Shown here in pieces: positions 36,907 to 46,036 of a DNA stretch of 64,000 nucleotides. The notes beneath the pieces are model-generated. The model had not been told where the DNA came from, did not search any database, and worked only from the letters and a program-made list of their open reading frames with translations. Positions within the stretch are counted from its first letter, which is position 1, and the number at the start of each line of letters is the position of its first letter. The stretch comes from Maribacter flavus. GTDB lineage: Bacteria > Bacteroidota > Bacteroidia > Flavobacteriales > Flavobacteriaceae. Location of the stretch: assembly GCF_008386635.1 (NCBI RefSeq), contig NZ_VUOE01000002.1, forward strand, positions 248,001 to 312,000, in the 5' to 3' direction. The position numbers were made by a program, and so were the translations under genes.

Positions 36907-38628
36907 ATGCAGATAAAAGAATCCTCCGAAGTGTATGATGTAATTATTGTAGGCTCCGGGGCCGGTGGCGGAATGGCCACCAAACAATTGGCGGATGCAG
37001 GACTGAACGTAGCCGTTGTTGAAGCGGGTCCGTTTTTTGACCCAGCGGACCCAAAAACGATGACCCAGTTAAAATGGCCATACGATTCGCCAAGAAGAGG
37101 TGCCGGCACCGATCGGGCCTTTGGGGAATGGGATCAGTCTTGGGGCGATTGGGAAGTGGAAGGAGAGCCCTATACCCATGAGGAAGGAACCGAGTTTAAA
37201 TGGTGGCGTGCCAGAATGCTTGGAGGACGTACCAATCACTGGGGGCGTATTTCACTTCGATTTGGACCAAAGGATTTTAAAGGGAAATCAAGGGACGGTC
37301 TTGGCGATGATTGGCCTATAGGGTATGAGGATATAAAACCTTATTATGACAAATTGGACAAGCTCATTGGGGTCTTTGGGACCAAGGAAGGCCGTGAGAA
37401 CGATCCAGACGGTTTTTTTCTTCCTCCCCCAAAACCAAGGTTGCACGAATTGTTTTATATCAACGGGGCAAAGAAAACAGGTATTCCGGTGATACCTGGC
37501 CGACTTTCCATGTTGACCAAAAGAATCAATAACGAACGAGGCGTATGCTTCTATTGTGGCCAATGTGGACGCTCTTGTCAGGTCTATGCCGATTTCTCTG
37601 CGGGAAGTTGCCTCATCTTTCCGGCTCAAAAAAATGGAGGCAAGGTAAAACTCTTTGTCAATTGTATGGTGCGCGAAGTGACTACCAATGAGGAAGGCAA
37701 GGCGACTGGAGTTTCTTACATCAACAAGGAGGATAGAAAAGAATATAAATTAAAAGGTCGGGTCGTCGTTCTGGGTGCATCCGCCTGTAGTTCCGCTAGG
37801 ATACTCCTAAATTCTAAAAGTAAACAGCATCCCAACGGACTTGGAAACAGTAGTGATGTTGTGGGCAGGTATTTACACGACTCTACGGGTGCCAGTGCTG
37901 CCGGCGTCATTCCAGGCCTATTAAACCGAAAAGTGTCCTACAACGAAGACGGGGTAGGAGGTATGCACGTCTATTCCCCATGGTGGGGAGACAACTCCAA
38001 GTTGGATTTTCCCCGCGGCTACCACATTGAGGTTTGGGGCGGAATGGGCCAACCCAATTACGGTTTCGGTTTTGATCCCAACGGCATGAACAAGTTTTTC
38101 GGATTAAAAGTGGGAGGATATGGCGATAGTTTACGGGACGACGTAAAGAAATACTACGGTTCGGTCATTGGATTTGGAGGTAGGGGGGAAGCCATCGCCT
38201 TCAGGGAAAACCGATGCGAAATAGATCCTACCACCGTCGATAAATACGGTATCCCTGTACTGAAATTCAATTACAAGCACTCACAGTATGAAATCAATCA
38301 GGCCAAGCACATGCAGGATACCTTTGAAGAACTGATCCATAACATGGGCGGTATCCCCTTGAGCGAAAAACCCGGAAAGGACCAAAACTACGGCTTGTTG
38401 GCCCCTGGACAAATTATTCACGAGGTGGGCACTACACGTATGGGTGATGACCCAAAAACTTCAGTCACTAATAAATTTCAGCAATTGCACGACTGCGATA
38501 ATGTGTTTATTGTAGATGCCGGACCCTTTGTTTCGCAAGCGGACAAAAATTGTACGTGGACCATCATGGCCTTATCTTGGAGGGCATCGGACTATATAAT
38601 CGATCAACTAAAAAAGCAAAATATTTAA
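36907..38628 (+). CDS. GMC-family FAD dehydrogenase with Cys cluster (glucoside-3-dehydrogenase type)
   Basis: A 573-residue flavoenzyme. The FAD-binding Rossmann motif VGSGAGGGMATKQL is at residues 15-28, GGRTNHWG (106-113) is the GMC signature region, and IVDAGPFVSQADKNCTWTIMA is near the C-terminus. Residues 214-224 read CFYCGQCGRSC, a CxxCxxCxxxC spacing typical of an iron-sulfur cluster and known from bacterial glucoside 3-dehydrogenases. It lacks a signal peptide and probably travels with its Tat-signal partner, the subunit-3 protein 4 bp downstream. The expected reaction is C3 oxidation of a sugar or glycoside with electrons passed to a quinone or cytochrome. Confidence 0.9.
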   Translation: MQIKESSEVYDVIIVGSGAGGGMATKQLADAGLNVAVVEAGPFFDPADPKTMTQLKWPYDSPRRGAGTDRAFGEWDQSWGDWEVEGEPYTHEEGTEFKWWRARMLGGRTNHWGRISLRFGPKDFKGKSRDGLGDDWPIGYEDIKPYYDKLDKLIGVFGTKEGRENDPDGFFLPPPKPRLHELFYINGAKKTGIPVIPGRLSMLTKRINNERGVCFYCGQCGRSCQVYADFSAGSCLIFPAQKNGGKVKLFVNCMVREVTTNEEGKATGVSYINKEDRKEYKLKGRVVVLGASACSSARILLNSKSKQHPNGLGNSSDVVGRYLHDSTGASAAGVIPGLLNRKVSYNEDGVGGMHVYSPWWGDNSKLDFPRGYHIEVWGGMGQPNYGFGFDPNGMNKFFGLKVGGYGDSLRDDVKKYYGSVIGFGGRGEAIAFRENRCEIDPTTVDKYGIPVLKFNYKHSQYEINQAKHMQDTFEELIHNMGGIPLSEKPGKDQNYGLLAPGQIIHEVGTTRMGDDPKTSVTNKFQQLHDCDNVFIVDAGPFVSQADKNCTWTIMALSWRASDYIIDQLKKQNI

Positions 38629-38632
38629 TAAG

Positions 38633-39355
38633 ATGGACAGAAGAAAGAGTTTACAGACCCTACTCCTTGGTGGGGCAGCAGCAGGGTCGGGACTGGTTTT
38701 CAATTCCTGTAAAACGGAAACTACGGAAGCCGTAGACCAGGCCATCACGGAAAGTAGCGATACATATTTTGGAAGGACCCCTGCAGAGCTGGAACGTTTG
38801 GAAAAACTACAGGCAGAGCAATTGTTCAACGAACATGAAATGGAAACCATTGCCGCTTTAAGCGTGGTTATCCTTCCGCCAAAAGAACCCCATGGCGGAC
38901 CCATAGAGGCGGGAGTACCGGAGTTAGTTGAATTTATAGGCAAGGATATTCCGGAGATGGCCCCAACCTTGTTGGGCGGACTCATGTGGTTGGACCATAA
39001 GAGCAATACGGAGTTTGGAACCGAGTTTAAATCGGCCACCTTGGAGCAGAAAAAACAGATCTGTGATGCCATTTGCTGGCATGATACTGAGAAGCCATTA
39101 TCCGAACAACCTTTGGAAATTCAATTCTTCTACATGATGCGGGGCTTGACGGTTACCGGTTACTACACCTCCAAAGTGGGCATAGCGGATTTGGGCTACA
39201 AGGGCAACCAGCCCAATGTCTGGGACGGTGTTCCGCAGGATGTGCTGGACCAACATGGCGTAGCGTATGACCCGGAATGGATTGCTAAATGCGTGGACCA
39301 AAGCAAGCGAAACGTCATTGCGGAATGGGACGATGAAGGAAACCTTCTAACCTAA
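38633..39355 (+). CDS. Gluconate 2-dehydrogenase subunit 3 family Tat lipoprotein
   Basis: A 240-residue partner subunit. It has a twin-arginine motif (MDRRKSLQTLLLGG) and a lipobox ending at Cys26 (VFNSC), so it is Tat-exported and lipid-anchored. The mature part has the family features EMETIAALSVVILPPKEPHGGP and QFFYMMRGLTVTGYYTSKVG. In known complexes this subunit helps fold and export the flavin subunit, which carries no signal of its own. The GMC gene ends 4 bp upstream. Confidence 0.92.
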   Translation: MDRRKSLQTLLLGGAAAGSGLVFNSCKTETTEAVDQAITESSDTYFGRTPAELERLEKLQAEQLFNEHEMETIAALSVVILPPKEPHGGPIEAGVPELVEFIGKDIPEMAPTLLGGLMWLDHKSNTEFGTEFKSATLEQKKQICDAICWHDTEKPLSEQPLEIQFFYMMRGLTVTGYYTSKVGIADLGYKGNQPNVWDGVPQDVLDQHGVAYDPEWIAKCVDQSKRNVIAEWDDEGNLLT

Positions 39356-39366
39356 TTACAAAGAAA

Positions 39367-40185
39367 ATGAAGAAGCTTTTAACGGTAATTGCTATTGGAT
39401 GTATGGCGTTCGGCGCAAGCGCCCAGGAAGTCGGGTTGCAATTGTATAGCCTTAGAAACCAGTTTAAGGAAGATGTTCCCGGAACCCTAAAACTCATCAA
39501 TTCATGGGGAATCTCAAAGATTGAAGGTGGCGGTACCTATGGAATGCCTTTAGAGGACTTTCAAGGTCTATTAAAGGAGCATGATTTACAGGTTGTGAGC
39601 GTTGGAGCGGATTTCAATGATTTGGAAAAAAATGTGGACAAGGTCATCCAGAATGCCAAGGATTTCGGGGCTAAATATGTCATGTGCGCATGGGTTCCCC
39701 ATGATGGGAACAATTGGGCCTTGGAAGAGACCAAACATGCCACGGATGTTTTCAATACGGCCGGAAAGCGCTTGAAGGAAGCGGGTTTGACCTTGGCCTA
39801 TCATGCCCACGGCTATGAGTTTAGACCGTATGAGGACGGTACGTTCTTTGACTATATGGCCAAGAATGCGACCGATTTTACCTTTGAACTTGATGTGTAT
39901 TGGGCGCAACATGGGGGTGCCGATCCGGTAGCGCTCATGAAAAAGTATCCTGGGAAAATGACTTTATTACATTTAAAGGACATGGAGCATGGTGTAAAGG
40001 GCAATAATACCGGCCATGAGGACGTAGAGACAAACGTCGTTTTGGGTGCCGGTCAAGTGGATATTGCCGGAGTGGTTGCCGAAGCCAAAAAACTGGGTCT
40101 GGAATACATGTTCATTGAGGACGAATCAAGCCGGGTGGTGGAGCAAGTTCCTCAAAGCCTAGAATTTTTGGAAAGCCTAAAATAG
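39367..40185 (+). CDS. Exported sugar phosphate isomerase/epimerase (TIM barrel)
   Basis: A 272-residue xylose-isomerase-like TIM barrel with a signal peptide (to GASAQ). Seen are VGLQLYSLRNQFKED, the FELDVYWAQHGGADP metal-ligand block and LLHLKDMEHG, with Glu/His/Asp ligands in family positions. Periplasmic relatives act on 3-keto-sugars or myo-inosose-type compounds. Being third after the GMC and subunit-3 genes (11 bp gap), it probably processes the oxidised sugar they make. Confidence 0.9.
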   Translation: MKKLLTVIAIGCMAFGASAQEVGLQLYSLRNQFKEDVPGTLKLINSWGISKIEGGGTYGMPLEDFQGLLKEHDLQVVSVGADFNDLEKNVDKVIQNAKDFGAKYVMCAWVPHDGNNWALEETKHATDVFNTAGKRLKEAGLTLAYHAHGYEFRPYEDGTFFDYMAKNATDFTFELDVYWAQHGGADPVALMKKYPGKMTLLHLKDMEHGVKGNNTGHEDVETNVVLGAGQVDIAGVVAEAKKLGLEYMFIEDESSRVVEQVPQSLEFLESLK

Positions 40186-40207
40186 TTCAAAATCAATATA
40201 TTGAGTC

Positions 40208-40244
40208 AAAGCCGTTCAATGGAAACTTTGAACGGCTTTTTGTT
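40208..40244 (+). terminator. Terminator after the GMC operon
   Basis: A perfect 12-bp stem AAAGCCGTTCAA / TTGAACGGCTTT, 8-nt loop, then TTTTGTTTG. Confidence 0.93.
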
Positions 40245-40284
40245 TGTAAAAATCATATATTTATAGGAATCTCGATTTAATTCT

Positions 40285-41910
40285 ATGTCTCCTAAATATC
40301 TGATTACCCCATTACTAGCTTTTTTATTTTTTGGTTGTGCCGATAAGGAAAATGTCAATCGAACTATGGACTCCCATGACCTACCCAACATCGTTTGGCT
40401 GGTTGCCGAAGACCAATCCCCGGAATGGTTTCCCATGTATGGGGATTCCACGATATCCTTGCCAAATTTGGAGTCCCTTGCAGCCGATGGGGTGGTCTTT
40501 ACCAATGCGGTAGCACCGGTTCCCGTGTGTGCCCCAGCCAGAAGCTCCATTATTACTGGCATGTATCCCACGACCTTGGGAACCCATAATATGAGAACAC
40601 ATAAACCCTGGGCGCCAATCAATGAGCCTCTATTGGATAGCTTGCCCAGCTACTCCCCTGTGGTGCCGGAGGGAGTGAAAATGTTTCCAGAATACCTACG
40701 AAAAATTGGTTATTACACCGCCAATGGTCCTAAGGAGGATTACAATTTTGAAAAGACCGATGCGGCTTGGGACGAGAGCAGCGGGGAACGCCATTGGAGA
40801 AAACGTAAAGAAGGTCAGCCATTTTTTACCGTGTTCAATTTTGCTGTGTGCCACGAGTCCCAAATTTGGAACAGGGGCAAGGATTCCCTTTTTGTGGACC
40901 CAAATGCATTGAATGTACCACCCTATTTTCCTGATACCGATGTGGTACGTCATGATTTGGCCGTTAATTATAGCAATCTCAAAAGATTGGACAATCAGGC
41001 AGGAAAAATTTTGGGTCAATTAAAGGAGGATGGACTTTATGAAAACACGATTATCTTCTTTTATGGGGACCATGGAGGGCCCTTTCCCCGTCATAAAAGG
41101 GCATTGTACGATACCGGGGTAAAAGTACCCTTGATCATAAAATTCCCTAAAAATAAAAATGCTGGAAGCTATGATGACCGTTTGATAAGTTTTATAGATT
41201 ATGCCCCAACACTACTTTCGCTAGCAGGCATTGAACCGCCAAAAGTGATGCAGGGTGTTGCCCAATTTGGGATGTATGAAGTTGGAAAGCAACCAAAATA
41301 CACCTTTCACACTTCGGATCGGTTTGATGAGATTTATGACCGATTGCGCGCTGTACGTAGCAAGCGTTATAAATACATTAAAAGTTACAATACGGAACTA
41401 AGTCACGCGTTGCCCGTTTCCTATCGCGAGCAAATGCCGATGATGCAAGCATTACGTAAACTTTATAACGAAGGAGCCTTGAACGAACAACAGGCAGCTT
41501 GGTTGCATTCCACCAAACCGGAAGAGGAATTGTACGATTTGCAAAACGACCCTTATGAACTGGACAACCTCGCAGGAAATCCCGATTTGCAAGATACGCT
41601 CATCTTCTACCGAAACATTTTAGATGAATGGATTAAGGATAGTAAGGATTTGGGCGGAATCCCGGAGCGGGAACTTATTGCCAAATGGCTCCCCGATGGA
41701 AAAGCAAAGCGTTTACCTCCCTTAGAAGTTGCCATGAATGATTACGTCGTCCAGTTGATTTCCCCGCAACCGGACGCTACGATTGTTTGGAAACTTCCCC
41801 AGGATTCCATTTGGAAGGTCTACGTAAAACCACTTTCCAAAGATTTGAATTTTGAGGCCAAAGCGGAACGGATCGGGTATCTGGATAGTGAGATTCTAAG
41901 AATGGAATAG
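40285..41910 (+). CDS. Sulfatase lipoprotein (type I)
   Basis: A 541-residue sulfatase. The lipoprotein signal ends at Cys18 (FLFFGC). The formylglycine motif is CAPAR (Cys82, VPVCAPARSSI) and the N-terminal metal ligand region reads AEDQSPEW instead of the usual DDxG. YGDHGGPFPRHK supplies the second metal/sulfate site and PLIIKFPKN follows, as in S1-family enzymes. Formylglycine maturation needs an enzyme not seen in the window. It abuts the next, convergent gene with no base between the stops. It probably desulfates algal polysaccharide or glycosaminoglycan-like substrate. Confidence 0.93.
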   Translation: MSPKYLITPLLAFLFFGCADKENVNRTMDSHDLPNIVWLVAEDQSPEWFPMYGDSTISLPNLESLAADGVVFTNAVAPVPVCAPARSSIITGMYPTTLGTHNMRTHKPWAPINEPLLDSLPSYSPVVPEGVKMFPEYLRKIGYYTANGPKEDYNFEKTDAAWDESSGERHWRKRKEGQPFFTVFNFAVCHESQIWNRGKDSLFVDPNALNVPPYFPDTDVVRHDLAVNYSNLKRLDNQAGKILGQLKEDGLYENTIIFFYGDHGGPFPRHKRALYDTGVKVPLIIKFPKNKNAGSYDDRLISFIDYAPTLLSLAGIEPPKVMQGVAQFGMYEVGKQPKYTFHTSDRFDEIYDRLRAVRSKRYKYIKSYNTELSHALPVSYREQMPMMQALRKLYNEGALNEQQAAWLHSTKPEEELYDLQNDPYELDNLAGNPDLQDTLIFYRNILDEWIKDSKDLGGIPERELIAKWLPDGKAKRLPPLEVAMNDYVVQLISPQPDATIVWKLPQDSIWKVYVKPLSKDLNFEAKAERIGYLDSEILRME

Positions 41911-42900
41911 TTAGTAATACCCCGCCTTCTGCAGAGCCGAACTCAAAACCAATACAGAATTTTCAAAACTCTTTTTTAGTAGGGTATCGGCATCCATGGA
42001 ATCCCAATACCCTTTATTGAACAACTCTACTGAAAATCCGCCCCTAAATCCCGCTTCATACAGTTTTGGAACAATTGAATCGTACGGGCAAATGCCTTCC
42101 CCGGGCAAAACACGGTCGGCATCCGTCAATTTATCATACGTGGGTTCATAGGGATAGTCGTTCATGTGCATTACGGGCAATTTGGCACCGTTGAGAACAT
42201 CGATCGTATCCCATGAATTTCCACCGCGGTGCACGTGATAGAAATCCAACAGCAGGGACGCCTTGGGATGGCCTGTTTCTATGATAATCTGTGCACAGTC
42301 AGACACCTTGTGCAGGGCTCCCATGCCCCAAAGTTCTAGGACGGGAATCACCCCGGTTTCCGCTTCCAAATCGAGAATAGCGCGATAACGTTCCGCATAT
42401 TCGCCCATTTTAGAGGGTTCTAACTTGGAAATTCCCATAACGGGTGCCGCTATATGTTCTCCGCCCAATTCCTTAATGATGTTCATCTCCTTGCGGAGTT
42501 GTTCTAGGGCGTATTTCCTTTTTTCAGGGTCATCACTGCACCATTCCGAAAAACCAATGATGTTTTCCAATCTCAGGTTACCGGCCTGCAATTTTTCCTT
42601 TAAAGTTTGCGTGGTGCCCCCTTTTTCCAAATAGGACATGATATCCCGCATCCATAATTCAATTCCATCAAAACCGGCAGCGATTACCTTTTCAATCTGG
42701 ACATCAACCGGAAGTTGGTATGCCATTAAGGTCGAGGTATTTAGGCTTACCCTAAACGGGAGCGAATGTTTGGGTTCCTGTGCACCCCAACCGACTTCTT
42801 GTGTAAAAGTATTGCCAAAGGCCCATCCCGATGAAGCCGAGACAGCGAATAGGGTACCTGTTTTCAATAGGTTTCTGCGGGAAATATTCTTGGTCGACAT
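41911..42900 (-). CDS. Tat-exported sugar phosphate isomerase/epimerase
   Basis: A 329-residue TIM-barrel protein with a twin-arginine signal (NISRRNLLKTG, Arg 8-9). Family features: GFDGIELWMRD, the VLELWGMGALH segment, LLLDFYHVHRGGNS and MHMNDYPYEP holding metal-binding Asp/His residues, and FSVELFNKGYWD at the end. It is unlike its neighbour at 39367 in sequence but has the same fold. It is followed upstream by the sulfatase at 42939-44717 on the same strand with 38 bp between, so it is likely in that operon. Confidence 0.9.
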   Translation of the reverse strand: MSTKNISRRNLLKTGTLFAVSASSGWAFGNTFTQEVGWGAQEPKHSLPFRVSLNTSTLMAYQLPVDVQIEKVIAAGFDGIELWMRDIMSYLEKGGTTQTLKEKLQAGNLRLENIIGFSEWCSDDPEKRKYALEQLRKEMNIIKELGGEHIAAPVMGISKLEPSKMGEYAERYRAILDLEAETGVIPVLELWGMGALHKVSDCAQIIIETGHPKASLLLDFYHVHRGGNSWDTIDVLNGAKLPVMHMNDYPYEPTYDKLTDADRVLPGEGICPYDSIVPKLYEAGFRGGFSVELFNKGYWDSMDADTLLKKSFENSVLVLSSALQKAGYY

Positions 42901-42938
42901 AAAAATGGTTTAAGTGAGCACAAAATAGAAAAAAGGAT

Positions 42939-44717
42939 TCACTCTATGCGTTCAAATTGCAAAAGTCGGACATCCGGGCCTGTACTTTTTATTCGGTCTA
43001 GTTTTAAGACAAACGGCATTCTACCGGTATCCAATTCCATTACGCCCATATTCCAAGGTTTAAAATCCTTTACATAGGATTCCATACGCTCCACCCGGTC
43101 GTTTTCCATGCCCCTAAGTGGAGGGTCATGTACTGCTGAAATTGTAGTCCTCATGGTATTTTTTCCTTGTTGTAGCATGATTTCGGCACCTGAATTTCCC
43201 TCGGGTATGGTATAATAGAGGGTAACTTGATAGCTTCCTTTTTTTAAGGTTTCTACATCCCAGTAAATGGAATCCTTGGTTTGGGTCCAATTTGTAAAAA
43301 ATGTGTTGTTGGGAAAACGGTTACTACGCTCAATGTCTCCTGTTGCCATTGCATCCCTGGCGGGTAGTTGGGTAAACTTGAAATTGGGATGGCCCAAGGT
43401 AAAGGGTCGGTCGTCCGTTTCCTTGGTGAGCGGTGGGTATTTTGACAGCCATTTCCTTTTTTGGAGTACCAGCGAATCCCGAATTTTGGGGAATTTTTCG
43501 GCAATATCCAATTTTTGTCCGGGGTCGTTGACCATATCGTACAATCGGTTTTCATCATCCAAACGGTATTGTTGGGTTCTTAAACTGGTGCGACCGGCCC
43601 AGTGGTTGTAAATAATTCGGTCCTTGTAGGCCGAATTTGGTTCGAAAATCCACGGGGCCAAATTTATCCCATCGGCTTTAAATTCGGTATCGGTAATATC
43701 CAACAACCCCAATAGGGTAGGGGTGATATCGATGGACCCACTAATTCTGTCTACTTGAATACCCGGTTTGATATGGTCCTTCCATTGGATAAAAAAGGGC
43801 GTTTTAACACCGCCTTCATCGGTAGCACCTTTCTTACCTCGCAATCCGCCGTTCCAGCGCCATCCATTGGGGCCATTGTCCGATAGATAAACCACTATCG
43901 TATTTTCCTCTAACCCAAGCGTTTTCAAATGTTCTGAAACCCGACCGACATTCGCATCGATATTTTCCACCATGGCCAAAGCGGCCCGTGTGAATGTAAT
44001 ATCCTCCTCCTCTGGATTTTGGTAGGTCATGTTCAGTTCCTTGTCTTTAAATCGGTTCCAATACGTATCCGGAACCTGCATGGGACTGTGGGGCGTATTT
44101 AAAGGAAGATAGACAAAGAAGGGTTTATTTTTGTGGGTTTGAATAAAGGAAATGGCACGATCGGTTAGGTCATCTGCCAAGAAACCATCGCCTTGGACCA
44201 ATTCTCCATTGTGTTCCAACAGTGGACTAAAATAGTTGCCCCAGTGCCCCGAAGCAAATCCGTAAAACTCATCAAAACCCCTGGAGTTGGGATGATACGG
44301 AGGTTGCATACCGTTATGCCATTTTCCAAAGGCGGCGGTTTTATATCCATGGTTTTTTAATATTTCGGCAATCGTGGGTACACCAATGTCCATTCGCTCG
44401 CCGCCTGCCGAGGTATCATGCACCCCAAGTCGGGTAAAATAGTTTCCGGTCAAAAGTTCCGCTCGAGTAGGGGAGCAGACAGGTTGTACGAAGAAATTGG
44501 AAAAGGATACCCCTTTTTTGGCAATGGCATCGATATGGGGAGTGTTCAGATTGGTATTGCCATGAAAGCTCAAATCGCCCCATCCTTGGTCATCGGCCAT
44601 GATTAAAACGATATTGGGTCTTCCTTCATCGCTTTTTTTTGCCTCTTGAATCTGTTCTTTGCAGCACCATAAGAGTCCGAAACAGCAATACCAGATAATA
44701 ATAATAATTGGCCGCAT
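42939..44717 (-). CDS. Arylsulfatase lipoprotein with C-terminal binding domain
   Basis: A 592-residue S1-type sulfatase. A lipoprotein-like N-terminus (LLWCC, residues 15-19) is followed by the metal site IVLIMADDQGWGD (Asp42-43), the formylglycine motif CSPTR (Cys81) within QPVCSPTRAELLTG, and YLSDNGPNG. The last ~130 residues form an extra beta domain (LKKGSYQVTLYYTIPEG) that may bind carbohydrate. With CSPTR rather than the CAPAR of the other sulfatase, the two belong to different subfamilies and likely differ in substrate. It is in one transcript with the GH130-like gene 55 bp upstream and the isomerase downstream. Confidence 0.93.
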   Translation of the reverse strand: MRPIIIIIWYCCFGLLWCCKEQIQEAKKSDEGRPNIVLIMADDQGWGDLSFHGNTNLNTPHIDAIAKKGVSFSNFFVQPVCSPTRAELLTGNYFTRLGVHDTSAGGERMDIGVPTIAEILKNHGYKTAAFGKWHNGMQPPYHPNSRGFDEFYGFASGHWGNYFSPLLEHNGELVQGDGFLADDLTDRAISFIQTHKNKPFFVYLPLNTPHSPMQVPDTYWNRFKDKELNMTYQNPEEEDITFTRAALAMVENIDANVGRVSEHLKTLGLEENTIVVYLSDNGPNGWRWNGGLRGKKGATDEGGVKTPFFIQWKDHIKPGIQVDRISGSIDITPTLLGLLDITDTEFKADGINLAPWIFEPNSAYKDRIIYNHWAGRTSLRTQQYRLDDENRLYDMVNDPGQKLDIAEKFPKIRDSLVLQKRKWLSKYPPLTKETDDRPFTLGHPNFKFTQLPARDAMATGDIERSNRFPNNTFFTNWTQTKDSIYWDVETLKKGSYQVTLYYTIPEGNSGAEIMLQQGKNTMRTTISAVHDPPLRGMENDRVERMESYVKDFKPWNMGVMELDTGRMPFVLKLDRIKSTGPDVRLLQFERIE

Positions 44718-44772
44718 ACATCAATTTTTAATACTTACTCCTATCACCTAACCCCTAATCCCTAACTTCTAT

Positions 44773-45894
44773 CTACTTCTTAATCGCCAATCCCACCATG
44801 GAATCTGCCGTCCCATAGTACAGAAACAATTGGTCCTTAAAATAGACCAATCCTTGTATAAAGGTGGTTCCAGCCTTGTATTGCCCGCTGACTTCATGGG
44901 GCAAGCTGGGGCAAATGAAAGGGGTTGCCAGTCGTTCTAGCATCTTGGTTGGGTTTTCTTTATCAAAGAGCACCTGCCCGCCACAATAGGTGCCTTCTGG
45001 ATATTGGTCGGTTGCACCTTCGCCGGAAAGATTCTTTCCGTTGTACAACAACAAAATCCCATTTTCTGTATATAATGCGGGGGGTCCAGGTTCGGTCAGG
45101 TGACTATCGAATTCGTTCAAGGTCGGTTTAAACACATGAAGGAGTTTGCCATTTTCATCGAGTAGGGGTGTCCAGTCTATGCCGTTTTCACTTTCGGCAA
45201 GATTTACAAAAAGTTCTCCCCAATACATGAGGTATTTACCATTGAACTTTTTGGCGATTAAACGGCCATTGGTTAATTCCGTCACCACGGAACCCGACTT
45301 GCTCCAAACATCCAAGAATTTACCGTCGTAGGCCTTTTGAAATATGGGGCCATGGTTGGTCCAATTTTTCAAATCATCTGAAGACGCTACCGAAAGTCGG
45401 GCTACATCCTGATTCCAACTGGTGTAGTACATAAGATACGTGCCATCAGGCGTTTCTACGACCCTAGGGTCTTCCATGCCCCCCGGATAATCCCATTTCT
45501 TGAATGCGTCGTCCTGTGGAAAGAAAACCGGTTCCGGATATTTGGTGAAATCAATACCATTGGTACTATAGGCAAGCCCGATTCTTGAGGTGCGTCCGCC
45601 TAGAATGGCATCAGGGTTGTCCTCGGCCCTAAACAGGAGAAAGACGGTATCGTTTTTTACAATGGCCCCTGGATTAAAGACATCGGCCTTTTGCCATCGG
45701 ACCTCATTTTGGGTAATGGGGTCGGTAAATATGTAGGTGGAATCCGGTATCATGATCGGATTTTTTTCGACCTTTTCAAAACCTAACAGCCATTTGGAAG
45801 CGGGTTCTTCTCCAGTTGCCTCGGTTGCCTCGGATATGTTTTTGCAGGCTAAAAAAAGGATAAGGATACTAACGAGGGAAATTCTTGAATACAT
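44773..45894 (-). CDS. GH130-like five-bladed propeller lipoprotein
   Basis: A 373-residue lipoprotein (lipobox LILFLAC). I take ATG 45894 (MYSRISL), which begins with the signal; the frame extends to 45966. The mature protein is a beta propeller of the GH130/GH43-like type: VFNPGAIVKNDTVFLLFRAED, GGMEDPRVVETPDGTYLMYY with the family's Glu-Asp-Pro-Arg, and TEPGPPALYTENGILLLYNG. GH130 enzymes are mannoside phosphorylases or hydrolases; the exported form favours hydrolysis. Its place next to a sulfatase suggests work on a sulfated glycan, though the exact specificity is open. Confidence 0.82.
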   Translation of the reverse strand: MYSRISLVSILILFLACKNISEATEATGEEPASKWLLGFEKVEKNPIMIPDSTYIFTDPITQNEVRWQKADVFNPGAIVKNDTVFLLFRAEDNPDAILGGRTSRIGLAYSTNGIDFTKYPEPVFFPQDDAFKKWDYPGGMEDPRVVETPDGTYLMYYTSWNQDVARLSVASSDDLKNWTNHGPIFQKAYDGKFLDVWSKSGSVVTELTNGRLIAKKFNGKYLMYWGELFVNLAESENGIDWTPLLDENGKLLHVFKPTLNEFDSHLTEPGPPALYTENGILLLYNGKNLSGEGATDQYPEGTYCGGQVLFDKENPTKMLERLATPFICPSLPHEVSGQYKAGTTFIQGLVYFKDQLFLYYGTADSMVGLAIKK

Positions 45895-46036
45895 AATTTG
45901 GGTTTGATTTTTCACAAGCTTCAATTTACGCATAATTGCAAGAATCGGCATAAAAATTTGAAACACTGTTTTTAAGGCGAGCAGCTTTTAGGAAGTTCTC
46001 TCAATTAGATGTAATTTAAACGCAATAATTGCAAGT

